A stretch of 64,000 nucleotides of DNA, taken from the NCBI RefSeq assembly GCF_002443255.2, contig NW_019211456.1, positions 20,135,557 through 20,199,556 of the forward strand, written 5' to 3'. This document shows, in pieces, positions 12,701 through 25,960 of this stretch. Position 1 is the first letter of the stretch. Each line of letters begins with the position of its first letter. Under the pieces are notes generated by a model. That model had not been told where the DNA came from. It did not search any database and saw nothing but the letters and a program-made list of their open reading frames with translations. The position numbers and the translations under genes were made by a program. Origin of the DNA: Varroa destructor (lineage: Eukaryota > Arthropoda > Arachnida > Mesostigmata > Varroidae).

Positions 12701-15700
12701 TTTCTATGTCTCATTACCAATGCCCGTAATAAGAGGTTGTCGGTAAATGTTTAAATCTTGTTTAGGTAATGACTGTAATGATATGATATTTTCATTCTTG
12801 TAACATAGTGGCACCCTTTTATGATTTGATATCACAACTTTCTCATAGCCGAATTGTATTGCAAGTGCTAAAAATTACTCTTATGAATTTGTCTCGCTAC
12901 TCTATACTATGTTGTTCAAAATTGGCGATCTAGACTATTGGGACGCAAGCTGCGCTCTAACAAAAGCATTGTTGAAATAACTTATCGAAATACGTATAAA
13001 TTAGCGGCACTCCTAAGGACACCGTATATGTGCGATGATATAGCTAAGCAAGCAGCGTGGGTTCGCTGCTCTTGGTGACTTTATTTGAAAAAACCACCGA
13101 TTCGCCCGACTTTGTGCCACTACAGTACTTGAATAACCAGGCGGTAAGCAGAAAAATAACTCTAACATAGGTTTCATGCTGTAGTTAAAAGATGTACCTG
13201 CACGTCGCTAAAAAATAGTAAAGCTCTACTACTGAATGCGTTCCACAAATGAAACAGAACTACGTCTAGAAAATCGACCCTGAAACCTTCATGAAGTTCT
13301 ATTGATTCTATTGACGGTAAGGAATGATGCACACAAAATGCATAGAAAACCTTGATTTCAACCGTTGGTGACAACTGTTTGTGTTATACGCAGACACTTA
13401 AGTTATAAAAATACTAAATAAATTGAGTACTGTTTATACAGCTAAGCACTGTTTGCAACAGTTGACTCTCTCAGCACGAAACAATGTGTGTCTTCGCCAG
13501 GTTTCGAACACAGCTTCACTCACGTTTAGCTAGCTAAAACATAACCACTGCGCCATCACCAGGAGATGATATAGTTAATGACACGGCCAAATTGCCTTAG
13601 ACTGTAGCTGCCCTAACATTCAAAGCATCAGTTTTATAATACAAAATAGAAAGCTATTTGCATTTTCTGTATGTTCAAGTTGTTATCACAATAGGGTCTA
13701 GTAGTTTGGTTCCTACTGCCGTGACCTTCAGTATTTACTCCGTGCGCGTGTTTAGTCCTAGCTGACCTTGTCCTATATTATGTGAGAATGATGCAACGTA
13801 ATCCCGAACGGAAACAACTTGCCTACTACTATTCTTGACCTCAAACATAATAGTACTTTATAGGCACGATTGTTAATTGATGGCTAAAGCCTTCTTTAGA
13901 AATTTTTGCAGCAAGCTAGGACCAATATAACCAAATTACTTGTCAGAATTTTTGGGCAGAAATCACAGAGATTCTACAGTGATGAAATTACCATGTTAGC
14001 AAAAAAAAAAAACAGAATTATTGATCAGAATGATTCATCTGCTACATTCTAGCTATTAGAGCTAATGCGTCGATGAAATATTTACGTGAACAACCTAGTA
14101 CCGTAATTTATTAACTGTACTTACAAACTCCGATAATTTTTTCTTTCTTTCTTTATGCATAATCTCGTTTATATAGACGATGTATTCGTAGCCACTTTTC
14201 CAAAATGCGGCACCACCTGGACTCTGGAGATTACTTACCTGTTGAACAATGACGGTGTTCCCCCGGCGGACCACCTAGACCGTTTACGAAACAATCCGTT
14301 TATAGAAGTTACGGGACAAGAAGGACCACGCAGAATGCGTCGGCCCGGCTGCATCAAGACACACTTACCAAGAAATCTCGTACCATATTCGCCTCAAGCA
14401 AAATATATTTATGTCCTCAGAAACCCTAAAGGTACACATACTGTATCTTGACAAAAACTAAACAGGTCTAGGCAGATCTAATATAAAATGGATTATTTTT
14501 CGAGTCTTAACGTAAGAGTTAACAGAACATATTTCAACATTTTAGTCAAAAAAAAAAAGGGGGTTCTCAGTATCCTACTCAACTAATATAAACAGTTTCC
14601 ATTAATCTAGCTAGACAAGTCAATATTATTCTCATGGAATATGGAGTTCATTAATTTTTAAGCCAAAATAGAACGTCCGGCAACTTTTTTCACAAACACA
14701 TATAAAAGTTTTCGAAGCTTACGAAGCGAAGATAATGCTCCGTGCTGTGCTAGATTTTACTGTATGGGTTATGATCTCCTCACTGTCAGTTATTTTTAAA
14801 GCGCGTTTACAACGTTTCGTAAGATGAACAACTTAAAAGATATTGTGTTCACAGACTGTGTGGTTTCATATTTTCACCACCAAACGAAAACGTTCTCGGG
14901 ATACGACTTTGCCGACGGAAAATTCGAGGATTTCTTCGAGCTATTTATGGCTGGTGAGATTGAATACAATGACTACTTCACACATCTACTCTCCTGGTAT
15001 CCACAAACAAAGGAAGACAACACCATTTTTCTCCACTACGAAGATATAAAAAAGGACCCTCGCAGTGAGATACTCCGATTAAGCAAGTTTATGGATGAAA
15101 ATATTTATAATAAAATTCTCACCACGGATTTACTAGATAAAGTCATCAAAAACAGCTCGATTGACACGATGAAAAAGGAGTTCTCAAAATTTGAGATTCC
15201 TTTAAAGATGGTCGACGATGACGCGCCAGGTGTGTTTTTATAATACCTTCATCGTGAGATTAAAGCGCTTGCGCATGCAATCAGGCAAATTAATTTTAAT
15301 ACACATACAGAAATAACACTACGATTCCAGTAAATATCCAACAATAAGACGGGAAGAAGCTTATGTTCTCCAACATTAAAAACCAACTAAACGTCTATTT
15401 ACAAGTTATATATTTTTGGTATAATGCCGATACCACTACCTTGGTAACTTTTTAGTGTTTTTATGCGAACTAGCTAACCCGTCCTACTCTTTTATATGCG
15501 AGCTTATTGTTATTGCGTTCAAAAATAAAGTTCAAATAGTTAACCCTATTTTTGGTGCTTACAGGTATTAAAAATTTTATAATGGCAAACATTCCTTCGA
15601 AAATTGAAGACGAATCTGTCGCGAAATTTCCCAGTTTTGTTCGAGAGGGTCGCGTTGGCGGCTGGAGAGACACCCTTACACCGGAAATGAACGCTCGGCT

Positions 15701-15785
15701 TGAAAAAAAAATCCTGGAAGTGCTAGAGCCGGTTTGTCCAGATGTTGTCGACAAGTGGCGTCAACATGGGATCCTGACATCCTAA
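9749..15785 (+). CDS. Cytosolic sulfotransferase (SULT family), 5 exons
   Basis: Exons: 9749-9758, 10404-10538, 14177-14431, 14855-15229, 15565-15785. All junctions are phase 1 with GT-AG sites, and the product is 331 residues, the usual SULT length being about 290-340. The family transfers sulfonate from PAPS to hydroxyl or amine groups of small molecules in the cytosol. Seen in the protein: the 5'-phosphosulfate loop FPKCGTTW (56-63; YPKSGTTW is usual), catalytic His111 in KTHLP, the 3'-phosphate site YVLRNPKDCVVSYFHH (127-142, with Arg130 and Ser138), and the C-terminal PAPS-binding FVREGRVGGW (283-292). The first coding exon is only 10 nt. It was chosen because ATG AAC ATC G precedes a strong GTGAGT donor and joins in frame to exon 2; this start is the least certain part. 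Intron 2 is 3.6 kb and carries a tRNA-like element on the other strand. The substrate cannot be told from sequence. Confidence 0.9.
13500..13561 (-). repeat. tRNA-like / tRNA-derived SINE head (decayed)
   Basis: On the minus strand a good RNA polymerase III A box TGGCGCAGTGG (13555-13545) is followed, after 33 nt, by a near B box GTGTTCGAAACC (13511-13500). This is canonical tRNA spacing. The D stem, anticodon stem and acceptor stem do not pair properly, so it is not a working tRNA. A tRNA pseudogene or the head of an old SINE fits best. It lies antisense in intron 2 of the sulfotransferase. Confidence 0.5.
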
Positions 15786-15917
15786 CTGTCTTTCAAATGA
15801 AACAATGATCACTTTCACAGAATTGTGATATATTTATTTCTCTATAACAGGCACCACAGAAACTAAAAATAATAACAAGGTCTTTTATATTCAATACTCT
15901 TACACCCTGGGCTGGCC

Positions 15918-15923
15918 AATAAA
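15918..15923 (+). promoter_or_regulatory. Poly(A) signal AATAAA for the sulfotransferase
   Basis: Canonical AATAAA 133 nt past the sulfotransferase stop codon on the same strand, at a normal distance for a short 3' UTR. The cleavage site is not determined. Confidence 0.55.
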
Positions 15924-18355
15924 ACCAAATTTTAGAACAGACATAAAGACAACAGTTCTTAACTGCAAAAATAAGAAAGCAAAGAAATATTGTCTAAATC
16001 TGAATCTATTATAAAGCCTTCAGGTTATTTAGTTGTTTATTTCTAACGACACAACAGCACAACTTTAAAGAACATAAGCTTACCAAATGATTTACTTTTG
16101 TGGTTGAGAAATTTTACCTCAGTCAGTCGTGTATCTATTAGACAGCAAACACGATGATTTAAGGACGATTCAAAAGTACGATCTATTTATCCCTGAATAA
16201 TCACTAGAAATAATATTTTGTAATGACATCAGCGAACTAATCATATGTCACCTAAGCTCCTCAATGTACGAACACTTTCCAAATGGTCGTCTCGCTTGAT
16301 GCGCTGCAGGATCGACAATGGTCTGTGAATTATTATAGAAAATTAATGGGAGACGCGTAAAGCAGTAGAATATTTTTCTATTTTTCAGTAATTTACTTTG
16401 GTTTCATAGCATTAATCACATGCATCCGGATAGACGCTAGAGGTTAACTATATACTAGGTCCCCTATTTTAAAATAAACCTGACCATTCAGTCGTGTTCC
16501 TTGGTAATAAATTCACTCAAAATTTATTGAAGCTTTATATTATTTTTTATGGATTTAGGAAATATCGGATTGTCAATATGTAGTACTATGTAATTAGCCT
16601 AATGACAAGTGGTATGTATAAGGCGAAATTCTCTATAAAGACCGAACACATGATTAGGTGATAACAATATCTTTTTTTAATGTTTCAATCGTAATAGCTT
16701 TTATTTCTATCGACTTACACTACAGGTTTATATTATTGGACCACGATAATTTTATTGAAATATTCTTCCACTTCATGTTTGTATCGTCTTTAACCAGCTC
16801 CCTATGCGGAAGTTATAGGCTTGCATCCGTTATAGGTGCTTTTCAGATTAGAAGGATACTGTCGATAAAGAAAACCTCTTTACCCTTGCCGCCTGATCCC
16901 TTACCCAACTCGTCACAAAACTTATGCAGTGTTGCCTAGTTCTTTAAAAACTGATTTTCGTAATCTTGTTTTAGCGCCGAGCTGGCATATATTTCTTAAT
17001 TGCTTTGCTAAGCGTACAGTCTCTCACAATATACTTAATGATCTTCTACTTCACGAATAAATCTACTCACTCAGAACACACTGACGTACATAATATTGCG
17101 CTAGCTCAGCGTATTCGAATCTACTTTTGTTGTTCGATACCCTAATGCAACCACAAATGCCTCTAATTCTTTTTCCGATATTCAAATCTCTTTGGAATTT
17201 GAGTGCTGAATCCTCGTTCAAAGGACTGCTTCAGACGTGGGCTTGTGACAAATACTCCATTTTCGCTATGTCGGTATGTGAATATTTAGTGTCTGCCTTT
17301 CAAAACGCATGCTTAAATTGAAATTTGTAATTTGTATCCTTTCATGGAGTGTTTCATTTCGAGTTATTACTAGTACGGAAAGATAATACTAGGTATCATC
17401 GACGAACTATCACGAATATCACCTCTTTATGTAGGCATAAGAGGAAATGGGTACATTAGTAACATTTTAAACAGACATAATAAATAAATCAGAGTTGAAT
17501 AACGGACAAAAAAACAACGACAACTGTATGATATTACTAAACCTACTTTGGCAAAAAGTTACATCAGTGTATTAGAATCGCTGGACTACTACGAATATAA
17601 TTGTTAATAAGCTCAACAAACCTTTAGTCGTCGATTACAAATTGTTCATATTTCTGTTTTAATAAGTAAAGCAGTAAAACGATATGATATTTTATAGAGA
17701 ATATTTTCTCGAAGAACAAAAAATTCGAGTGGTATATACAAAGAGTTCCTCAAACTATTTTTGAAGTATTCTAATACTAAAAGGTTTATTAAAGCCCGTG
17801 CTAAATTTCACTGTAGCAGGAAATTATCTAATTGAAAATTATAGTTTTATCGCTCCCGTATATTAAATAATTAGTCATTACTAAGGCCCGGCAGAATAAC
17901 ATGCGAACATATTCGTCAAACGTAACTCACTTTACTTTTACATCTACTCTTTCGAGTAACATGCGTTGAAACGACGTCGGATTAATGAATTTATTGTAGC
18001 GGAGCGAAAGCACTGCGTTTCTTAGGTAAACTTGGGTGAGCGAATATTTAAAAACTTCGCTGTTAGTGAAAAAGAATTAATTGGTTCACATAAGTAGATT
18101 CTATTTTTCTCGTTTCTGTAATCTCTCTTTTCTTGTTCTTCGCGCTGACGAACAATCGCTATAGAAAGCCTGTACGGTTGATTAGATAAAATAAACTAGG
18201 TTTACTTACCCATTAAAAGAAGAAGCTAGGTCGGTGTTTCCATATCCTTAGTAAATTATAGGAATGCCCCGCAGTATCACTCGTCAATTTTTGTTAAAGT
18301 TTCTATGGCGATCCTCGACATTGCGGTATTAGATACATAGATGAGCATATTTCCT
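15924..18355. other. Convergent intergenic region between sulfotransferase and REXO4
   Basis: AT-rich sequence between two gene 3' ends. A minus-strand AATAAA at 17995-17990, about 360 nt past the REXO4 stop, is a possible poly(A) signal for that gene. The open frames seen (for example 16658-16939 plus) are hydrophobic, match nothing and read as chance. Confidence 0.6.
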
Positions 18356-20400
18356 CTACATAGCTGTTGTTCTGTCATCTTCTGAGGTACTGTCGCCTTC
18401 GCCTCCTTCGTCCTCCTGTTTACAGTTTTCCTTTTGCTTCTGTTGACCTCGTTGGTGCTGGTCGATTCGCCTATCCTGGGACAGTTTCGCCGTTTTTTCC
18501 TTGCGTCGTTCCAGTTTTCGTTTTATGCGGTTGTGACGTTTCTTCATTTCGGTTTCCCAACGTCTTCGATACTGTAAGTAAAGTTTCATGGCGATCTGGG
18601 CATCCTGTACGGAACTGTGTTCGCCTTCTTGTATGTTCAGGTCAAGGATTTTGAGGGCAAGATTTTTTAACGAAGGCGTACGTCCTCCAAACATTTCTCG
18701 AAACGGTCTGCAATTTGTACATCAACGTAAATTTAATGAAGGTCAGTCGATCGTAGCGAAAATTGGTAGGTGCGCCGTATGAGCGAGTAAACACAAAAAA
18801 GCCTTGTAGAACAAACGGAGGGAGAAACACAGAACCGTGATTTTAAACAAAATAATTATGTCGTCTTATATTAAAGGGAAATTATGTAATATTGCAGAAG
18901 ATCGTGCACGCCTTCGCGTATGGAGTAATGACAAACGTCTGAACTCATATATGCAGTTGCTAATAACAGCTACTTTAACCAAAATACAGAACAAATGCTT
19001 ACATGCGCTTGTATAATAAATAAATAATCCTACGTATTACCCACCGAAATAACGACGTGTCGCGAGTCATTCTATTTGGATGTGAGAGAAACATAACCTC
19101 AAAGTCGTGGCGCAAATCGTGTCCTACAATAATACGCTCCTTAAGTAGATCTGACACCTCTTTCTGAACCACAGTTAGCTCTATTCCTGTGAGACAATAA
19201 TGTACACACGGAATATATCGCAAAGATGTTATACAGTAAGATTCCTTAAAGCGTAGATGCGAAAGAACAATTTATTATGTAAATAGTTTCAAAGAGACAA
19301 ATTATATGAACAAAGAAAATGCTGAACATCTTCACGATGATTTCACGGATTTAGGCTAGCTGAAAGCTGCAGCTTTAAAAGGTGAGCTGGAAAATAGAAG
19401 AATGGTTCAGTTCATAGACTCACCATCCCAGAGATGCTCAGGTCTAATCCCACTGATTGCAGTTCGATAATCTACAACTGTCTCTCGAGGCTTCACGTAT
19501 TTATCGTAAATGACGTTTCCGTGGATGTTGACCATAGTGATTCGTGCCAACATGTGCTCACGGCCACCGGGACCGACTCCTACCATTTCACAGTCAAGGG
19601 CCAGCACCTTCGTAGGGCTGGAATAGTGTTAATAATAAAAAAGATAATTAGGATATATGAGTGGAAGGCAATAGAAATTCTTACTTTTTTAATATTCCTA
19701 GCCATTGATATTTAAATACATCAGTGAATACCTAAGTAGACTGAGTTTAAATCAACTTATCTACTTCAATATGACGTTCTATTGATTATCTATGCTGAAA
19801 CCCTTTTGCTATGGATCCGTGCGGTGAAGGGGATATAAACAAATCGATCAATTAATACGCTAACTTCGCGGGGCAAACTTTAAAAGGAATACGAACTAAC
19901 TATAGAAAATTTACCAACTTTTGAAGCTGTGATTTGTCTGGCGTTTTTTGACCCTGACGAATCTCAGTAGATTCGCTTTTTTTGATTCCCATGATATCTT
20001 TAAGCCTTTCCCAGTTGGCTGACACGCCTTCAGACCCTGTTGGTCTTGACACTACAGTTTTCGCGGCCTACATGTTTGCAAAAGACGAATATAAAATGAT
20101 CGTCAATGAAATCAGACGATTACCAATCAAATTATGGTTGTTAATTTGCATGTAGAATCGTGAATTTTTATTCCTTAATTTCTCTTAAAAAGGTTAGGAA
20201 AAAATACAGAACGTATGGCACCAATCAGATATTGCAACCACCAAATCATCGAAAAATCTATGGATGATCACTTCAGGTCTGTTTATATCAGGAAAGTGAT
20301 AGAAGTGGCTTACTTTAACGAGAAGGGCCTTTCTTCTCGTTTTTCGGATAAGCCGCTTGTCACGAAGTTTTTCCGCCCGGCTTTTGGTTTCGTTTGACAT
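18356..20400 (-). CDS. REXO4: REXO4-type DEDDh 3'-5' exonuclease, 5 exons
   Basis: Exons (high to low): 20400-20314, 20067-19915, 19607-19424, 19186-19045, 18707-18356. Phases all agree and give 305 residues. The N-terminus is strongly basic (residues 1-29), as expected for a nucleolar protein. The exonuclease domain has motif [11 protein letters not shown] (Asp85, Glu87), the family signature [20 protein letters not shown], motif [11 protein letters not shown] (162-170, Asp169) and motif [12 protein letters not shown] (His219, Asp224), so all DEDDh residues are present. Exon 3 begins at an acceptor directly before VLALDCEM; the nearby alternative AG would break the frame. The last 70 or so residues form a charged tail, first Arg/Lys-rich and then Glu/Asp-rich. 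REXO4/Rex4 proteins act in rRNA processing in yeast and in the nucleolus of animals (family knowledge). The gene is convergent with the sulfotransferase. Confidence 0.92.
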
Positions 20401-23400
20401 CCTTTCTGAAACTAGAACTTACCGATTTCATGATATGTTACCACACTGGGTGCTATTTGTTAACATTACAAAACGGTTAAGGGTTGCACGGAGAAACTCA
20501 AGTTACTGTTAGGATATGACGATGATTAGTGCATTCCTATATATTTGCTTACGGCAATAGGTCATTTATGCAAACGGTAAGAATCCTACTGCAACTATAA
20601 TCTGACATACCTGATTAAGTTGTAAAGATACCTCTAGTTCATATTATAATATTATATGCATAAAATGATCTAGAGGGCTTAACGCGCTCCAGTGCCAGCT
20701 TGTTTTGAATCAATGAATACCTGTCAGCATAATGGGCACGGTTATTTCTAACAGGTAGTTACGGCTAATAAAATGATTTGTATACGCAACACTTACGACT
20801 TCATATTTGCATTAAAAACAGGCACACTACATTATACAGTTGGCATTACGCTTGCTACAGACATCCAGAGAAGATTACGCATATGCGCTCAACGAGCGAG
20901 ATCAATCTAACTGCTAAAGAAAAACTGTCGCCATTTTTTTGGCGTTATACAATTTTACTTTATAACGAAAACGCGCTGTTCTTCTCTACATCTATAACCA
21001 CAACGGCTTTTATGTTGTCCGCCTTCGAATATTTCGGACGTCTGCCCAGGCGTTTTAAAGCAACCGGCCAGTTACTGAGTGTTTACAGCAACATGACGCT
21101 CTACTGCGCTGCTTCTTGCGGATGAAGCAAAAAACATAAACGCCTCCGTACTTTGTGTTACTATCACCGCGAAAGAGAGATACTCACCTACTGGGCCAGA
21201 CGTATTGTTCATTTGACCCGTGAACAGTTCGTGATCGGAAAACAGCTTCTTCGTGATCGAATATCGATTCGAACCACATGGACCTGTTTTTGTTTATAGA
21301 CGGCGCTTCGATTCATGCTTGCTGTCTGCAAACAAAAGAGGAGAAAACAGAGGGCGATAGCATATGCGCGCGGGTGCGTCGATAAAACTGACGCGTTTCC
21401 CGCGAAAGCCATGGTAAAACAAAATTTCTGTTACTGCGTATTAACTTTGAGAAAAAGTATTAGCTGATTCTAAGTGGAGTAAGACAGATTGTTGCGAAGA
21501 ACGCGACTGTTTAAGATGAAACATGCGTTATTTTCATCTAAAATCTCATCTCATAAATGCAGTACATAAAGAACCTATATATGTCTGAGTTATAGTTGAT
21601 TTATATAATGAACTGTAGTTACAATGAAATCATATTAATAGTTAGTGTAGTAAGTCAGTAAAATAATGCAGTTTAAGCTTATGCCCAGCTTGTTCAAATA
21701 CCACCCTAACAAAATGTACTAAATTGATCATATTTTCACTATTTTGCGTGATAAGGATTGCATGTCAATATTCGAGTCACATTTGCCAAACAAAAAGAAC
21801 GCAGATAGCTATGGGTATATGTTTAGAGCCGATCACTTGATTTAAGTAGGTGGAATCCTTGCAGTCTTAGATAGATATGATACTTGTCTTTTAAGCACGA
21901 TCAAACCAAAGGTGGCGCCTTACAGCTTTACATGGGAAAATATTGTACTGACTTATAGATATCCTAGCACATGGAAGGTCATTAAACAAAATGTTTCAAC
22001 TTTTGGACAACTATTTGACTATTCATAAGAACACGGACATACTTAGTCCAACACTTGTATGTGCTTTTTAAACCACAAAGCTCACTAAAGCTGCTGCGAA
22101 CCAAATCCCCAATCAAGTTGTTAGAACAGATTTTTGCCAGAACATTGCAATCATCAAAACAAGAGTTTGATTCAGGTATTATTCTGATGAAATGTATGTT
22201 GATTTTTCTGTTGCCTTATCGGTGCATTGCACATGTGTGTATTAATTGTAGTGACTTCCGTTTGTGCTAGAAATATCTTTGGTAACTTCAAAAAGCATTT
22301 CTGATATTCGTTCGTTTAAGTCCGTACGCGTACTTCCGCTCTATGAAACTCACAAAGAGGTTAGTAAAATAATTCTTTGAAAATAAAATCACATTGAGAA
22401 TCGGATTTTTACTACATTCTGAACGGGAAATTGAAAACACGCCGGTTTAACAGCTTGTGAAGTTTTAAAATGGTGCGCCATCGCTATAAGTCACTTTATT
22501 TGACTAAGGCGAGAACTAAAACGTTTCTTAACTTCAAGGAAAAATATCGTTGCTTGTGGATGAATCTGGTATGATTTTTTTGAAAGCCTGATCAGGGAAA
22601 GAATAATTATCTTCGGATATATATCGTATGCAATTGTATACGAAGTTTACCGAAACTACGCTTACTTTGTCCAATATGAAAACAGCCGAGAACTCTGTGG
22701 CCCGCATTATTCAAAAGGATATGGAAAAAATTGCAACGCGAAGTTTAAACGCACAGACTACTTATTGTCCGTATTACATTTGAATACTCATTCACTAGAA
22801 TCTACTAGACACTAGCCCAAAATGGGTTGCGTTAAAATGATTTTCTTTATACACATACATGTTACTGCCTTGGCCAAAGGCCTATTTTTTTATACAAAAA
22901 TCAGATTATGACGTTTTTCATTGGTTTACGAAATAGCCTATTAGTACCTCATGAAACGAATCAAGTAGCGGGTGAGTAGAGTGTTTTAATCGAATCAGAA
23001 GTGTTCTGCTTAGGTATCTCGGAACATCTTTCTTATTGAGCGCTCGAGAGCTGACGTCGGCTTTGTCACATTGGAAGAGTTAAGAGTATTATTGCTACTG
23101 ACAAAATCACATTGTGTCCATTACGCGGAAAGTACGTAATAACGACTTCGAAGTGCTAGAGAATGCACCGAAACATGATAGACACGATAAAGTGGATGTA
23201 CTCATAAATTAGCTTAAGAGGCTATCGCTTAAACTTCAGCCATTTAATGAAAATGATCTATTAATGAACTAAAATTTCTAACTGAAGTTATTTCGAAACA
23301 AATTGATATAAATCTATAGCTTGCTCTATAAATCCATGATAAAATAAACCAGACTGGTACCTATATAATATTATTTGATTTAATCGTACAGGTACCGAAT

Positions 23401-25960
23401 TCACTTTTGAAGCCAGAGAAGGAATTGTTTGGAAATAAATAACATCAGCAGATACAATTAATAATTGGGCACTAATTGTGGATTAAAACATATCTCTGTT
23501 CACGGCTACTGTTTTATTGGCCGCTTCACTGAGTGTGATTGTTTGATATGAAACACAGTGAAATTGTGTAATTATAATAGGTGAATTTGCTTATGGAGAA
23601 CTGATTTGTATTTAATTTTATGTTCAGTAATGATCGATTTTAACTTGCGAGCTTGATAAGGGGGATATCAGGTCCACAAACCTTAGAGGAAAGTTATTAA
23701 GAATAATAGGAATGTTATTAAGAACTAAGAACACTAGCTTTTAGAATGTTTCAGGAAATGCGTCGCTAGCTTTTATGGAAGTAGATTGGTCTGGGGCTAT
23801 ATAGTTGATGTCACGTGTGTTTAAGCAGAGCTTAGGGTTTGGTTTACGAGACTTTTTGGGGTTCGTTTTGCAAAATAGAAATTTAAAATGCTAAAAATTC
23901 GATTTGTAGCGAATAGAATTCAACAACTTTGGAGTGTATTGTAAGTTGAGGTGATCCTTTCGCCTTTAAAAGCTCAAGAAAACCTGCGCAAATAGCTGAA
24001 TGTTTCTGCCAACAGCAATAGGATGCTAGTTGATTCCAACATAGCTCTACAGGTCTGGATCACTTCAAACTCTGAATAACTCTTTCCTTTAATTAGAGGC
24101 AAACCATTTGATTCTACTTTAACTTTCCTATAGTGCTATAAGTAATGACAGCCAGTATATTAGGCAACATGAGCTATCTGACTCATTAATGTGTAGCAAG
24201 AATGACACTTGCAGTCTTGCATCGCAAATATAATAGAAGGAAACCTTCGGGACTGGAAGCACAAACACAAGGGGAGACAAAGATCATTGTCCACATTTGG
24301 GTAACCATAGTAACAAATATATAATGAAACGTGCCATATGGCACTTGTACTAGGGTCTAAACAAAAACTAACACATGAAAACTTTTTTACGGCCAAGCGT
24401 ATTGTTCCCAGCTGATTATGATGTTAATTATTTTGTTGCCTTCGCATACTATTACTAGAAATATAAATAATAGAGCGTGTCGAATTAACAAGAAACTATT
24501 AATCTATGTCCTTAACATAGGCTAGTTATAGTACACCAAACTCCCAAAACGAAGTAGCTTACTGATCAAGTATCGACTGACTAAATTGATTCATGAAAAT
24601 CGGTGTATCTTCTCTTTTTCGCATGCTCTACAAAGCGATAAATTCGCATGATTTAAAAAAAAAAGCTGATAATTCGTGCTGCCCTTATCATGTATACATT
24701 GATCATCTTAACTACCGCTTGAGAAAGTACCCGTTTCTTCGTATAGTACTCAGACACACGCAAAGCATAATTTTGTCATTTGGCTGTAACTAGCAAGAAT
24801 CGTCTTTTCTATGGCTTCTCCGAAGGAATCACGTCCTAAAAATGTGGAAATATATAAATTTAAACATACTTTAGTTTACATGCAAAATATATTGGCCTTC
24901 TGTAAGTCCGTACTGACTTTACGGCTTGTTCCTTTACGGCGATAATTCGTTTCGTTGTAATTGTGCATATGAGCACTTTATTTTGCCTTTATAATTTAAA
25001 TAATGGCTGTTGATGTCTCGATACTTTGTCATTCTCAATAGCTCTATTCGATATTCAATGTACTTTACGCTACGCCCTAATGGCGCAGTGAGCATTCGGG
25101 CATCTTGTACCTATGACTTCTGTTAATTTGATCTGATTGAACGCTTGTCTACTACAACCAAAGGTTAGCTTACTTTTATATTATAATATATTTTAAATGT
25201 GAATGAATTTGTTTATTTTAATAACCATTAACTTTATTTCTGTTATTAGTCAACTTGTGCATTAAAAATAGTCGTTCTTATGACTAAGTTGTTGAGTCCT
25301 TATCCAGAGTCACGGCGCTTTCTCGATAAATCTGTAAATTTAAAAAATTTAATTGCCATAAATTGCCATAAAGCGAAATCATTATTTTATCAAGACGCTA
25401 GATGATAAATAGAGCAATACTGTTTAGCACATCATTCACCCTTACTTATCATATTTAATTACACTTATTCACCTAGAAACATCATATCATATTATATACA
25501 TATACATCTAGTATACAATTGGCTCGAACGATCGGAAAGGGACCATCAGACGATCGCCGCCCGCTGCTCATTGAATGTCAAACCTGTAACGACGCACGTG
25601 GTAGCCGCTGCTTATCAACATATTTACATAAATACACATTTAATCTATAAATTGCCGTTCTTAAGTCTAAAACATTAAATCATTGTTTCGGTCCTTTATA
25701 GCTTTGACTAGGATCAGTCTGATTCAAGTTCGCATAGAATCATTGTCTGTACCAAACTAAAATACGTGATACAAAATGAAGCCCTGACCTTCAAGAATCG
25801 CGTATATTCTGGGTTCATGGAAAAATCACGTTGGCAGTTTTCAGGTAGTGTAGGACACTGACCAGCAGCTGGCGTCAAGCCACTCATTATTAAGGACACC
25901 CGACCCTGTCCGTCATTTCGTGACGAAGCTCTCAGAGCGCAAACTTATAGAAGGGGCGGT
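20401..25960. other. Gene-poor AT-rich region
   Basis: Contains the upstream region of REXO4 and no recognisable exon. A weak A-box-like TGGCGCAGTGA starts at 25081 and a direct duplication of ATTGCCATAA lies near 25352-25372. The frames present are short and lack family motifs. Confidence 0.6.

Noticed and set aside
13500..13561. Functional tRNA gene
   Set aside because: The A and B boxes are good but the acceptor, D and anticodon stems do not pair and there is no acceptable anticodon loop.
21209..21412. Minus-strand frame with a hydrophobic N-terminal stretch resembling a signal peptide
   Set aside because: Lies just upstream of REXO4 with no family match or splice link; more likely 5' UTR or spacer.
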